From Plicaturopsis crispa FD-325 SS-3 (lineage: Eukaryota; Basidiomycota; Agaricomycetes; Amylocorticiales; Amylocorticiaceae): a stretch of 64,000 nucleotides of DNA. The position numbers were made by a program, and so were the translations under genes. The notes under the pieces are model-generated. The model did no database searches, was not told the DNA's origin, and was given only the letters and a program-made list of their open reading frames with translations. The stretch is from contig KN832567.1 in NCBI GenBank assembly GCA_000827205.1, positions 32,723 through 96,722 of the forward strand, read 5' to 3'. Positions 17,697-28,731 of the stretch are shown in pieces. Position 1 is the first letter of the stretch. Every line of letters starts with the position of its first letter.

Positions 17697-18592
17697 ATGC
17701 ACTCTTTTGCCTCCATCTCCTTCATCGCGACCCTCGCTCTCGGTGCCTTCGCGCGCCCCCTCGCACCCGTCTCCGGCGCCCTCAACACTGTTGAGGGTCT
17801 CGCAGGTGGTATCGTTGGTCGCCAGATTCCCGCCGTTGGTGGGGTTGTAAACACCGTCGAGGGTGTTGCCGGTGGTGTCGTCGGCACTGCCACGGGTCTT
17901 GTCGGTGGCATCCTTGGTCGCGACGCCACTGTCGACGGCGCAGTCGCTACTGTCGAGGGTGTAGTCGGTGGCGTTGTCCCCCGTGATGCTCCCCGCAGCT
18001 TGGCCGTCATCCTGACCGATGTGCAGTCGAAGGTTACCCCTCTTACCCAGACCCTCAGTGAGTGCAGTCGATGTCTTTCGGTCGGGCGTTTTCTGACGGA
18101 TTGCTCGCAGCTTTCCTCACATCTCAGAACGCGACCAAGGAGGTCATCACCCCCATCACCGACAGCCTTAAGGCGATCCTCGGTGGCGCCGTCACTGAGA
18201 TCAACGGTCTCGTTGGCCAGCCGATCAGCGTGATCAAAGCTGCTGTTGACCCCACCGTCCAGGCCACTGAGCAGGATCTTGCCAAGATCGTTGCCGATGT
18301 CATCTGCGTTATCGTCACCGCTCTCGGTGCCGTCCTGAAGATCGCTGGTGCAGACGTTGACGCCCTCAAGCCCATTCTCGCTAGCGTCGGGTAAGTGGCC
18401 TCACTCGCCGGCGGTGAATCTGTCCTCATTCCGCATAATTTTAGCACGCTTGTCGGCCAGCTCCTCGCGACTGTCCTCCACGTTCTCAGCGACTTGTTGG
18501 CCCTCATTATCCCCCTTGTCAAGGAGGTCGTCCCCATCCTCCTCAACCTCAACATCTCTTCCGTCCTGTCGATCCTCGGCATTCAGCTTTGA
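17697..18592 (+). CDS. Secreted Gly/Val-rich repeat protein, unknown function
   Basis: Three exons, 17697-18057, 18111-18390 and 18445-18592, give 262 residues. A signal peptide is likely: MHSFASISFIATLALGAFAR, with a hydrophobic core and small residues before the probable cut. Next come imperfect repeats of the form V(N/A)TVEG.AGG.VG (about residues 30-95), with the putative Kex2-like basic sites GRQ and GRD between them. The C-terminal half is amphipathic to hydrophobic (VTPLTQTL, FLTSQNATKEVITP, LATVLHVLSDLLALIIPLVK) and nearly Cys-free. The overall look is of a surface-active or cell-wall protein, but I do not recognise the family. A decayed inverted copy lies at 41509-42209. Confidence 0.85.
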
Positions 18593-19360
18593 GATATATA
18601 TGTGCGTTGTACGCGCTCTACGTGTATTTGCCCTCGTACTGACAAGACGACAGACCAGTCTCGAACATACCCCCACCACCCCGCTACCTATAATCCGCTG
18701 CTCATAAGATGATGACTTTCATGATCTCATGATTGTTATCCTCTCCTACGCCTCTCCCCTTTTCCGAATAGAAATAATTGCATCGGGCATGGAAGTGTGA
18801 TTTCTAAGTTTTGGAAGGTCGCGCGTTAGCGATGTTGAGATGCTACTGTCTGGGATCATTGGAAGAACGGTGTGGTAATTGCCAGATGTCGTAAATGCGG
18901 CCTGCGCGTACGCGCCCGAGTCGTGGCATTGCGCTCATCCTCAGCGATAAGCAAGGGTCAGACTAGGATAGGTATCCTAGTCCTGGAGCTTTGGAGGTAT
19001 TTGTTGTTTCGGCGTACGCTATTTTGGAGGGTTGGCGAAGGGAGACTGCAATGACGCCAGTTTGGTGGACATCGATATCGGTCCCTCGAGTGCCCTGCTC
19101 CCTAAGTATAATTGTGCTACAGTACTCGAGCTCGTTTACGTGCGAACTGCAAGTACAAATTCAAGGAATATTAATATCTACTTATCGACTCAGGGGCTTG
19201 ACGAAGCGCGCAGCCCCTGCAGCTGGGAATGGTGGACGCGACGCGTTGATTTGTGGATTACGATTTGCTGTTGTTGAACTTGAAGAGGATCGCGCTAGTA
19301 CTTTCTCTGTTGACCACCAACACTCCATACGTTTTTGCTTGAGACACGACGAAAGCACTC
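18593..19360. other. Intergenic upstream of GCP2
   Basis: Contains the 3' flank of the secreted-protein gene and the promoter of the gamma-tubulin complex gene. No supported gene; open frames around 18991-19277 lack motifs. Confidence 0.4.
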
Positions 19361-22300
19361 ATGGAACCATATACCCCACGTACCAGGACCGGTGGCCGCA
19401 AGAAGAACCTGACTCTTTCTGCCAAGGAGTACACAAAGGCAGCATTGGCTCGTTCTCCTGTTCCTGTTCCAACCTAATGTCGTGATGCGTTTCACAGATA
19501 ACGGGTACCATCGCGTCAGTTCGGCGAAATCGAGAGCTTTTGAGGGACGACATCGACGAAGAAGTGCACTCTTCACGAGACAGTCGTACACGAGGTGTGT
19601 CCAATGCATCGTATACATGGATTCGCGCGTTTCTGACTGCACTCGTTGAATGCCAGGCCACAATGAACCCTCCTATATCGCCGAAACGTCATTCGTACGC
19701 GCCCCGCTGAACTCGCGAGTGAGCTCTGGCTCGGGGGTTCCAAAATCGAAAGGAAAGAGCAAAGAAGAGCCTCTGGATCGCATGCCTGTTGATATACAAG
19801 AGGCTATCATACTTGAAGACCTGTTATACATTCTGATGGTGAGCAGGAGCCCTGTATATCGAAGCTCGACGCGTCTATAATTCATGAAAGGGCATCGAAG
19901 GTAGCTATATCACATATCACCCTGAATATTCTCCGGAGGACGACGATCCACTGGAAGGAATCCGATTCGTCGTATCGCCGGCACTGGGTACGCTTGCGCA
20001 GTATGATTCATATCAATTATTGTCTCACAATATCGTTTACTACTCAGATGGCTCGTTGCGCGACTTGGTAGAACGCGTACTACCTCTAGGCACATATTAT
20101 ACTGCGATCTCATCATTCATCGAGCATCGAAGCCATCTCGACTACGGTCTCGTCAACCATGCTCTATGTGCCGCTATTCGCGAAATGCTGAAGGCAAGTC
20201 CACATACTTGGTTATAGTCTTTGTCTGACACTCGTTTTCTGCTATAAAGGGTTACCAAACCCTGTTGTCCCAGCTAGAGCACGCGTTCAACACATCTCCG
20301 CAATTTACCCTGCAGAAGCTCTGGTTTTATGTCCACCCCACCGTCCATACGCTCTCGCTAATCTATCAGCTCATCCTAGAGCTCGGGACTGCCGACGATC
20401 CTTCTGCCGATCTCTCCTCCGAGTCTTCTTCACCTAGCACGTCCGACGCCGAAGAAGAGGCTCGTAATGAAGCACTTGGAATAGGTGGAGCCAAACTCAA
20501 GGCTGTTCTGTCAGAGATGGACAAGAACGGTCTGGGATCCTCTGGCAGCAGTGGCATCGCGGTTAAGGGCGGCGAGGTCCTTACAATGGTCTGGGAGCGA
20601 ATGCAGAATATGTCGGGAGACCCGAAGGCCAAGGCAGTGTATGGGACGCTATTGCGCGCTTCGGGAAAGCCGTATGTCGCGATGCTGAGGGTGTGGACAA
20701 TGACGGGGAGACTGGTGGACCCATACGAGGAATTTTGTGTCAAGGAGAGTAAATTCATCAACCGGGGAATCCTGGAGATGGACTACACCGATGAATATTG
20801 GGAGCGAAGATACACGGTATGGGGAGGCTACTGTCATCGAGAGTATTGCTGACGCTCTGATGCCAGCTGCGAGATGGTTCGACATTATCGGACTCAAAGC
20901 GACATCAGGCGGGTGTTCCGGCACCAAGAGCAGTCGGTGGTCGCCTACCCGCCGGTGCGTGTGTGCCACCCCTGCTTGAGGGCTGGAAACACAAAGTTTT
21001 ACTCGCTGGGAAATACCTCAACGTCATCCGCGAGTGTGGCATTGAGATAAACAGAGATCAAAGCCATCCCGACGATGAAGAGCTCTCGATGGATGATGAA
21101 AAGTATATCGTGGCCAGTCTTTGAATGTCTGTGACGCTGATCGTGCACACCCAGGTTCTATAAATTCATCGAAGGTGCTTATACGCACGCCAACCGAACG
21201 TTGCTCCAACTCCTCCTCAAAGACCAACAGCTCATTCCCCGTCTCCGTTCGCTGAAACGCTACTTCTTCTTGTCCCAGTCCTCCTTCCTCACACATCTAC
21301 TCGATCTCTCGGGCTCCGAGCTCGCCAAATCTGCAAAAAACGCATCGGTGGTGAAACTCCAAAGTCTTCTCGACCTCGCGCTCAATACGGACGCGCACGG
21401 AGAAGACATTCTGTACCGAGAAGACGTCAAGGTCACCATGTCTAGCAGTGGGCTGTACGACTGGTTGATGAAAGTCGTGAGTGTTAGCGGTGTAATCAAC
21501 GAAGACGGGGACGCGGGGGGCGATGGCGCCCACGATGACCAAAGAAAGAAGAAAGATAAAGGGAAGTCTATAATCGGTGAGTACCTCGCCTATATTCAGA
21601 CTCAACCCTCGTATCGAATGCTACTATTAAAGCCATCGACGCCCTAACACTGGACTACAACGTCAAGTTTCCTTTGTCGCTCGTCATCTCCCGCAAAACC
21701 ATCCTCCGCTATCAGCTCTTGTTTCGTTTTCTCCTCCATCTCAAGCATGCTGAACAGTCCCTCTCTTCGATGTGGATTGATCAAAAGTCTGCTCCTTGGC
21801 GCCGCCCGGTACCCAACCACCGAGAATTTGATCGCTGGCGACTGCGAGTGTGTCTCCTACGCGCACGCATGCTAGCATTCGTGCAGCAAATACTAGCATT
21901 CACGACATTCGAGGTGCTGGAGCCCAACTGGCGTAACTTGGAAGCCAAACTCGCCAAGGTGACCACCGTCGACCAGTTACTCAGAGACCATGTCGATTTT
22001 CTCGACACATGCCTGAAAGAATGCATGCTGACGAGCTCCAAGCTACTGCGCGTAAGTACTAGGGTTCTCACCTCGAGTCGCTGCCTAACTAATATGTTGC
22101 CCGCAGGCTTATTCGCGACTGATCATAACTTGTTCTACCTTCGCCGGATATACGAAGGACTTCATTCGGTCCGCTGATCAGGCTTATGCCGCTGCCATGA
22201 ACGGCGATGCTGATCTCGCGATGGCAAAGCGTTGGGATTTCCTTGGGAAGTTTGAGACACATTTCAATCATTGGTAAGTACATCATTTTGGCGAATGTTC

Positions 22301-22507
22301 GAGACATGCCTAACATGTACCTCCCCGCTATTCAGGTTTCAGGTGCGCTGCTCCCCTCTATCCAACTTATGCTTTGTTAACGGGCGGTGCGTTCGCTTCT
22401 TTCTAACCCAGAACCACCTTGATTGCGTACAGTTCTACGCTTCGAGTGAGAACGTATCGTTACTACCTCTCGTAGTGCGCCTCAACAGCATCAAGGCAAT
22501 GTCATAG
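19361..22507 (+). CDS. Gamma-tubulin complex component 2 (Spc97/Alp4 type)
   Basis: Structural protein that, with GCP3 and gamma-tubulin, nucleates microtubules at spindle pole bodies. Proposed exons: 19361-19459, 19498-19594, 19657-19838, 19891-19987, 20048-20193, 20250-20816, 20867-21102, 21155-21576, 21633-22051, 22107-22273, 22336-22342 and 22412-22507 (844 residues). GRIP-type signatures include DIQEAIILEDLLYILMG, LVERVLPLGTYY, HALCAAIREMLKGYQTLL, YGTLLRASGKPY, LLAGKYLNVIRECG, LKRYFFLSQSSFLTHL, LDYNVKFPLSLVISRKT and YQLLFRFLLHLKHAE. The intron after 20193 starts with GCAAGT, a GC-AG intron. A 7-base exon (22336-22342) is needed to close the frame. The last intron (69 bp) has no stop and could be retained. 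The first intron would be only 38 bp, so the start is uncertain. Confidence 0.92.
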
Positions 22508-23254
22508 CGGCGCTTCGGACCATCCGGACTGATCGTCGAGATCGAGACTGGACGTCAGCAGTATCTGCACTGTTGTGACGCTGAATCCCTGGCTTCTTTT
22601 ATCGTTCCATAATGCGCGTCTCTGTACTTTTTGCGTACTAAATGATGATCGATTTGTTTCGTCTAGGTGTGGTTGGTCCAATGAGTTTCCTAGGGCGTCC
22701 ATCCTGCGCACGCACTTGCGGGCATGCTTATATGCAAGATGGGTGACGGGGCCGCTTATTCGAACAGATCGTGCCCCGGGGTCTTAGGTGGCACGGCGTT
22801 GTGGGATACGCTTGTGCCGGCACAAGATTTGCGCGAGGTGTGTTCGCCGTGGTCGATGGTAGGCTGCCTGGTCATGCAAATAGAGCAGAACCTGGCAAGT
22901 TGTCTTCTCTTTATCATGCTCTTCAGCAACACGATTTCTGATATATAATGCTCATTCAGGCGGAACTCAATCTTCCTTCCCGAAAGCACGTCCCGTGCAT
23001 TGAACACGGGTGGTAGTACCGGGGCCCTGCAACTTGGGCGAAGAGCAGCCGTGGATAACTCGGGGGCAACAAAATGACCGCCACACGAGTACGACTTGAA
23101 CCAGGGAGCAGTGAATTGCAGCGTCTGAACCTGATGAATTTGATATGACTTCGAAGTTTACTGGTATACGGTATGTACGCATATATGTAATTGAATGATG
23201 AACCTGACTTGGTATTACAAGTTATCCGTAGATTAGCAGACGGGAAATCAAAAT
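22508..23254. other. Intergenic, nothing recognised
   Basis: Lies between the convergent stops of GCP2 and the acidic protein. Open frames here are short and lack motifs. Confidence 0.4.
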
Positions 23255-24969
23255 TCAGCGCATCCTCCTGCGCTTAGAGCGGTTTGACGGCCCCGCACCG
23301 TCCCGACGACGTTCATTTGCAGGAAGCCACTCCTTGTCGTCGTCGTCGTCGTCTCTATCATCGTCTCCGTCGTCATCATCGTTTCCGCCGTTCTCTGAGT
23401 CGTCCCCGGCTTCATCATCATCTTCTACTTCCTCCCATGAACGTTTTCGGCGATGCAAGTGCGGAAAGGCCACTGTCCCGTCATCCTCTTCTTCGTGGTC
23501 ACCGGCATACTCCTCGGCAGCGGGGCGCTCCTCGTCACGTTCTGAAACCCATTCATCTGTCAAGAGAAGGTCATCCGAGTCGTCGTCAGCCTCTTTAGCG
23601 GCGTAGCCGTCGGCATTGTCTTCAGGCACGTATCCGTCCGCTTTCTCCAGATAATATTTTCGGCGTTTCCGAGAAGATGCTTCGTTGTCGCTGTCTTCGC
23701 CGTCGTCGTCCTCGACTTCTTCTCCTTCCTCTTCCTCCCATCGACGTTTTAGGCGCTGCACGGGCGAGGAGGCCACAGTCCCGCGATCATCGTCACTGTT
23801 ATCGTCCGAAGCCTTTTTCTCCTTTTTGACCTGAGGACCTTGCTCGTCACGATATATGTCCCACGAACGATTCAAGAGAAGCTCGTCGTCGTCGTCGTCT
23901 TGAGCGTCGTCGTCAGAATTTTGGTGGCCATTGCCGTCGAGCATGCCATTTCTGCCGGCTTCCTCCGAATAAGCCTTTGTGCGCTTCCCGCGTGGACTTG
24001 GCCATGTATCGTCGTCGTCCTCGTCGTCGTCCTCGTCGTCGTCGTCCTCTTCCTCTTCATCGCCTTCATCGTCGACGTCGCCGGCGTCTTTGAAATCGTC
24101 CTCATCAACCTCGTCGTTGTCGCTAACATCGGGATCCTCGTAGACATCCTCTTCACTGTCGACTCTGTCGTCACTCAAGGGATCAGCATAGAGATCGCCT
24201 GCGGCGTCCGGGTCTCCAGGGATCCCATGTTGCAGAAAATAATCGACGACAAAGCTATTCGTGCAGCAATTGATTCAGTATGTCAATCAAGCGATGCATT
24301 AGGGCCGGACGTACTCTGGTCGTGCACCAGTCTCCGTTGCGGTGCGCTTTCTCATAGCCTTGACGTTATTGACACATGTGAGGTCGACCTTTACAGGCTT
24401 GAAATTCGAGGTCTTTGAACAGCGCCGCAGCCTCTAGGGCATTCTTGAACTTCCATTCGCAAGTGAGACACACTCTCTTGAGCGCTGTCATCAGAAGGCC
24501 ATCTGGGATCGGCTTGTGTTTCACCCCCCACGATGAGGCGAGGAAAGGAGCCGCTAGCGTCGTAGGATCCGAGTCAACGTCGAATATGCCTGTGCAGACT
24601 GCACGTATCGCAAGGATAACGGGAATGACGAAGACGACCATAAACCAGAGCGCGACATCTACTTCGCTATTCGTCGTGCCTGGTAGACCCAGAAAAGAGT
24701 ACTTTGGGATGATTTTTTTTGATCCAGGTGTTGTCGGCGTTGGGATCTGGTACCACGCTGTTCGCCCAAGGCTTCACAACATTCAAAAGAGAGTCGACCA
24801 TGTTGGGGACATACACGATACCATCGAGCTGTTTGCGTGTATTGTAGTCCAACTCGTCGGACGAGACCGCACGAGTGGACGTTGCGGTCTTTTCGTCGCG
24901 TGCGACTGGCTCGAAAGGAGGAATTTGATTGAGTATGTCGAAGACACCAACCACCTTCGGCTTTGCCAT
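23255..24969 (-). CDS. Acidic repeat protein with one membrane segment; reading frame broken twice
   Basis: Starts MAKPKVVGVFDILNQIPPFE at 24969. An N-terminal region (GIVYVPNMVDSLLNVVKPW) is followed by a hydrophobic helix (ALWFMVVFVIPVILAIRAV), then a basic/hydrophobic region, then about 290 residues dominated by Asp/Glu with basic patches (RKRRKYY, RSKRRRMR). The tail holds two similar blocks: LLLNRSW..DDDRGTVAS..RLKRRWEEEE and LLLTDEW..EDDGTVAF..RRKRSWEEVE. The C-terminus resembles a nuclear or chromatin-binding acidic tail, yet the helix suggests a membrane; I do not recognise the family. One break is at an eight-base T run (24713-24720, plus strand) and another is near 24400-24410. An intron (donor GTACGT) at about 24312-24253 joins the last part. 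Either assembly errors or gene decay could explain the breaks. Confidence 0.55.
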
Positions 24970-25661
24970 GGAATAGATGTGGGGATGTGGGGCGATTTTT
25001 GAGGTACGTCGATATCGAGTTGAGTACACGATTTTTTCCTACGCCCATAAATACTTTCTGGATACTAGCACCACAAGAGTACAAGGCCTTGGACCTAGTA
25101 CAAATATGCCTTTTGTTCGATAAGAATTCGTCAGCCGAGAGAGAGTCTGAGAAGCTGGCTCACCGCTACAACATGGATACAATATTAGGCGGTGGAATCA
25201 AGTCAAACCAGAGCTCAGAACAAACGGCCGCCGTGTCGGACATAATGACGCAGATGGTAAGCTGAAAGCGATCCAACTACTATCGGCGCGGATTTGTTCG
25301 ACCGCTTCAAAACACTGATAAGAACAACAAGGTCAAAGTGGAGGTCGCGGGGATTCTTTTGTTGTAATTTTGTGGCACCCACCGACGCCCACTGACGCCC
25401 ACTGCGGCCCATATGCATGGGGTCAAAAGCTGTTGTTCTCTGGTGTCGTTCTTGGCAGCTACGCAAGTACAAAAAGACAGAAAAAGACGGAAATTCTTTG
25501 ATGATCCGAGGACATGAAGCACCCACGTGCCGCTGAGCCCTGGTGAGCCGCATGCGGCATGTTTGTTTTTCTGAGTCTTGACTCTTTACAACTTCGAAAG
25601 CCTTATATATCTCGACTGCGTCCTAACCGTCTCATCCGTATTCATCCTTCTGCTTTCCATC
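24970..25661. other. Divergent intergenic region
   Basis: Lies between the starts of the acidic protein (-) and kinase-like copy A (+). It includes a short direct repeat (GACGCCCACT twice, about 25383-25402). A hydrophobic in-frame extension upstream of 25662 (from TTG at 25578) lacks an ATG. No gene supported. Confidence 0.4.
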
Positions 25662-26816
25662 ATGGCTCCAAGTCCGATAGTCACTCAACTACGCGTCGAA
25701 TTTCCTCGCAACTCCAATCGCTCTACCGTCACCCTTGACCGAGTAGTGGATGCAGAGGAGGGTGTGGCGCGCCGCAAACCGCGTACCACCACCGTAGCTA
25801 CCGCCACAGTTCAATCATCAATCTCCATAACGAACCATTCAAAAGTATACAGAGCTATGATGGCCAATCAAGCTGTCGTCCTCAAATTCTCTGTCCCAAA
25901 CAAACTCGACCGGTTCGACAAACGCTCTTCACTCGACATCGAAGACGAAGCTCGCGCCTATCGCGGCAAGCTGCAGACGCTTCAAGGGACTGTAGTCCCT
26001 CGTTTCTTTGGTTACTTCAAGGCCGAAACTCAACTCAAGCGAGAGATAGGATGTTTAGTGCTGGAGGATTGTGGCGAGAGGGTGGGCGGATCGTTCTTAG
26101 CATTACCACATGCCGACAGGTACGCCACTTTGTTTCGGTTCCCTCGTAGAGAAGACTCTGATGGTCCGTTAGAGTCACCATATTCAAACTTCTCGCCAAG
26201 TTGCATGAGCGCAGATGCGCGACCGACGATTTTGCCGAGCGCAATGTCGTTTGTCGAGACGGTGAATACCGTCTCATTGACTTTCACGATCTCAAGTATC
26301 ACCGCTGCAAGTCGACGGACTTGCATATCGGCAAGCCCACACCGTCGGTGGCAGACATTGGCTGTGGCGACCTCTTCTTCTACGGCAAGGAAATGGATAT
26401 ATGGCCCATAGGTGCGGCTTCTGGTTGTGGTGCACAAGGAGAGCTAGATACTGATCGTATGATGTAGCGCGGAGGCCTCACGTCATGATCGGAGGGCTCG
26501 CTCACAACAAGGAATTATTTCCACCGCAGGACGTCATCGACCAGCTCGTCCCGGATGATCAGGAGGCTGTCAGGGCAAACCTCCATGTTCTCACCCCGTG
26601 GCTCAGGAATTACAAACGAGTGCTCGATGAAAATGGGGTAGTCGACATATCCTCATACAAGAAGACAATGCCAGATATCATTACGGCGACGCCCCTCATG
26701 GACTGTGCGTGACTCGCATCCTTTTCGCTCTTCCTGGGTTTCTGATACGCTCCCTGTTTGTAGTTGAAGAGTATCAGCGCCGGGCCGCAGCCGCACGATT
26801 ATCAAGTGTGGCATGA
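25662..26816 (+). CDS. Protein kinase-like fold protein, copy A
   Basis: Four exons, 25662-26119, 26173-26411, 26468-26704 and 26764-26816, give 328 residues. It resembles small kinase-fold proteins: a lysine in QAVVLKF (K75), DEARAYRGKLQTLQGTVVP, hinge-like GCLVLEDCGE, a catalytic-loop-like DDFAERNVV (D172, N177) and LIDFH (D189) in the place of DFG. The spacing of D and N (D-x4-N) and the third Asp are those of active kinases or phosphotransferases, so activity is plausible but substrate unknown. The remainder (DIGCGDLFFYGKE, PPQDVIDQLVPDDQE, LTPWLRNYKRVL) is shared with copies B, C and D in this window. No signal peptide or membrane segment. Confidence 0.8.
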
Positions 26817-27171
26817 CACTACGCCATAATCGATGTACCAACAGTACAAGCCTACCCTACCCAGAAGTCGCCATGCCAGCTTTGATGTTTTTAGGATCTC
26901 GAGCTTAACCGCCGTCGAATTGCTTTCTCGCTATCGTTTTGCTTTGTGTGTAATCTTTCCTGTAACATGTCTGTCGCCTGCTAGTTCTATACCAGTTCTA
27001 TACAATACCTGCGTTTCCAAGTCTGTACTGCCCGGGCCCGATCGACCGCCTGGTGTGAGTGCCAGCATTATATGCGGTATTGAATGGTTTGCTATTTGCT
27101 GCGTCGTCCGCAAAAGAAGCTACCTACGTAGTGGTGGCTGAGCCTGCGGCGCCTCGGAGAGCGGAACCAAA
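26817..27171. other. Intergenic, nothing recognised
   Basis: Promoter side of the membrane-anchored protein gene and 3' flank of kinase-like copy A. No gene or repeat seen. Confidence 0.4.
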
Positions 27172-28466
27172 ATGCTTTTCTTACTGCTACTGCTACTGCC
27201 CGCTGCTGTGCCCCTCTTGCTTGCCCTGGTCATCGGGCTTCGTGTATTCAACGTTAACGCTAACATGGTACCTGCACTAGGCAGCGTCCTGAACTACTTT
27301 TATACTCGCGCGGGCGAGTCTTACAACTACTTCAAGTGAGTTGGGCTCTCGCTATGACATGCGCCTCTTGATATCATTCAAAAACACGTCGGCATGTACC
27401 CCACCCATCTAACAGAGAAAGCGTGATGTCTCGTTACGCAGAAAAGCACACACTAGCATCTGTGTTTCGATTTTCTGATCTCTTCCAGACGATCAACCAT
27501 CCCGATGCTAACTCTCCTTCTCAGCGATGCCGAAGTCGAGCACAACGCCAGCACTGGATTTACAGTCATCCGGCACAACCGACCCTTCGTCGTCTACCAA
27601 GGCCTCAAAACAACTGTACCCATCTCTGTTCTTGGTGCACACTCCCTGCCCAAAGATAGACGTGTTTTCCTACAGAAGCGCGGGTACAGGACAGGACTAC
27701 TGTGCGTGAACTATCTCTACAGCAATAATGCTATCGAGTCCCTTACCATGACAATATGGTAGCGGCTGGTCGCTCGGAAGTGCGCTCGGGGGCTCGAAAT
27801 TGCCGGGGATCGAGGTGACGCCGACCGACCATCTGAAGCATTCCGCCATTGCCCCTTCCACGCTCGCGTCTTACGCGTCCAACATCGCGCGTCTTGTGCC
27901 CTCGCGACCAACGGTGCAGCAGACGCTTAGCGTACATATCCCCGTCGCATCCGGTGACGGCTACTTCCGTCTCCTGCTCACGAAGGCCGACGGCCGCACC
28001 GTGCTCGCTGTAAGCCCCGTGTTCAGGGTCGGCAGCATCAGCTGGCGCAGTGCGCAGATACAGGGCGCGACGCTTTTCGGACTCGTTCCCGAGTTCGCGG
28101 TCAAGAGTCTTTTTGTCGGCGCTGAAACGAGCGGTACGTCCATCTACTTGCACGGCAAAATAGGACGTGCTGACGAATGTCCATGATATAGCATACGCTG
28201 CATTCTACGCGACGTTCCCGTTCTTGAAGCTCGCATCGTACACGCCGGGGCCGTGGCGAGAGTGGGCACTCCGCACGCTGTACTCAGGCACGGGCGTCGA
28301 GGAGAAGTTCAATGTGACAGAGAAGGTAGAGAAGGCGAAGGGTGCTTACGGGAAGGCATACGGGAAAGTGCCGTTCGGCGCAGTTGGTGTGCGTACGCAG
28401 GCGGAGATCATCAAGGATGAAGAGAAGGGACGAGGAGGCGTGTGGTACGATGGTCCTGGGCTATAG
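27172..28466 (+). CDS. Conserved-looking membrane-anchored protein, unknown function
   Basis: Four exons, 27172-27335, 27525-27701, 27763-28133 and 28192-28466, give 328 residues. The N-terminus is a strong hydrophobic anchor or signal: about 25 residues beginning MLFLLLLLLPAAVPLLLALV. The remainder is globular with GLKTTVPISVLGAHSLPKDR, GYRTGLLGWSLGSALGGSKL, VSPVFRVGSISW, GATLFGLVPEFAVKSLFVGA and a Pro/aromatic motif (FLKLASYTPGPWREWALRTL), ending in a Lys/Gly-rich tail. Good frame continuity across three introns argues for a real gene. The first intron, at 189 bp, is unusually long and could hide a small exon. I do not recognise the family. Confidence 0.75.
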
Positions 28467-28731
28467 TAAGTGGTGTTCGGTGCCGGTGGGTTTGTTCTTG
28501 CATCTTGTACTCGGACATTGATTGGGCTTTGCGTGTGTTTCTTGGGCTGGCTATCATACACGGTTTGAGCTTGTTGTATTCATAGTGCACGGACTTACAC
28601 GATTCATTGTATTTCTTGGAGATACTACCTATACAGTACACGAAATAGTATCAAAACATGTCGTTGCCTGTCAACATAGCAAAGGACCAAATTTCATCCA
28701 GTCAGTCGTCGACGCCTTGCATCGCTCGACA

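Larger units (their letters stand above)
17565..18850 (+). repeat. Plus-strand arm of a 1.2-kb inverted duplication
   Basis: The whole segment, from just upstream of the TATA box through the gene at 17697 to past its 3' end (GCGCGTTAGCGAT), has an inverted, diverged copy at about 41125-42340. Both gene bodies, introns and the conserved 3' flank (CCCGATGCAAT and GACTTTCATG strings) can be paired. The arms are 23 kb apart. Confidence 0.8.

Noticed and set aside
24711-24725. Programmed ribosomal frameshift at the A-run of the acidic protein gene
   Set aside because: The required shift is equal to dropping one base (+1), not the -1 slip expected at an AAAAAAA site; error or decay is simpler.
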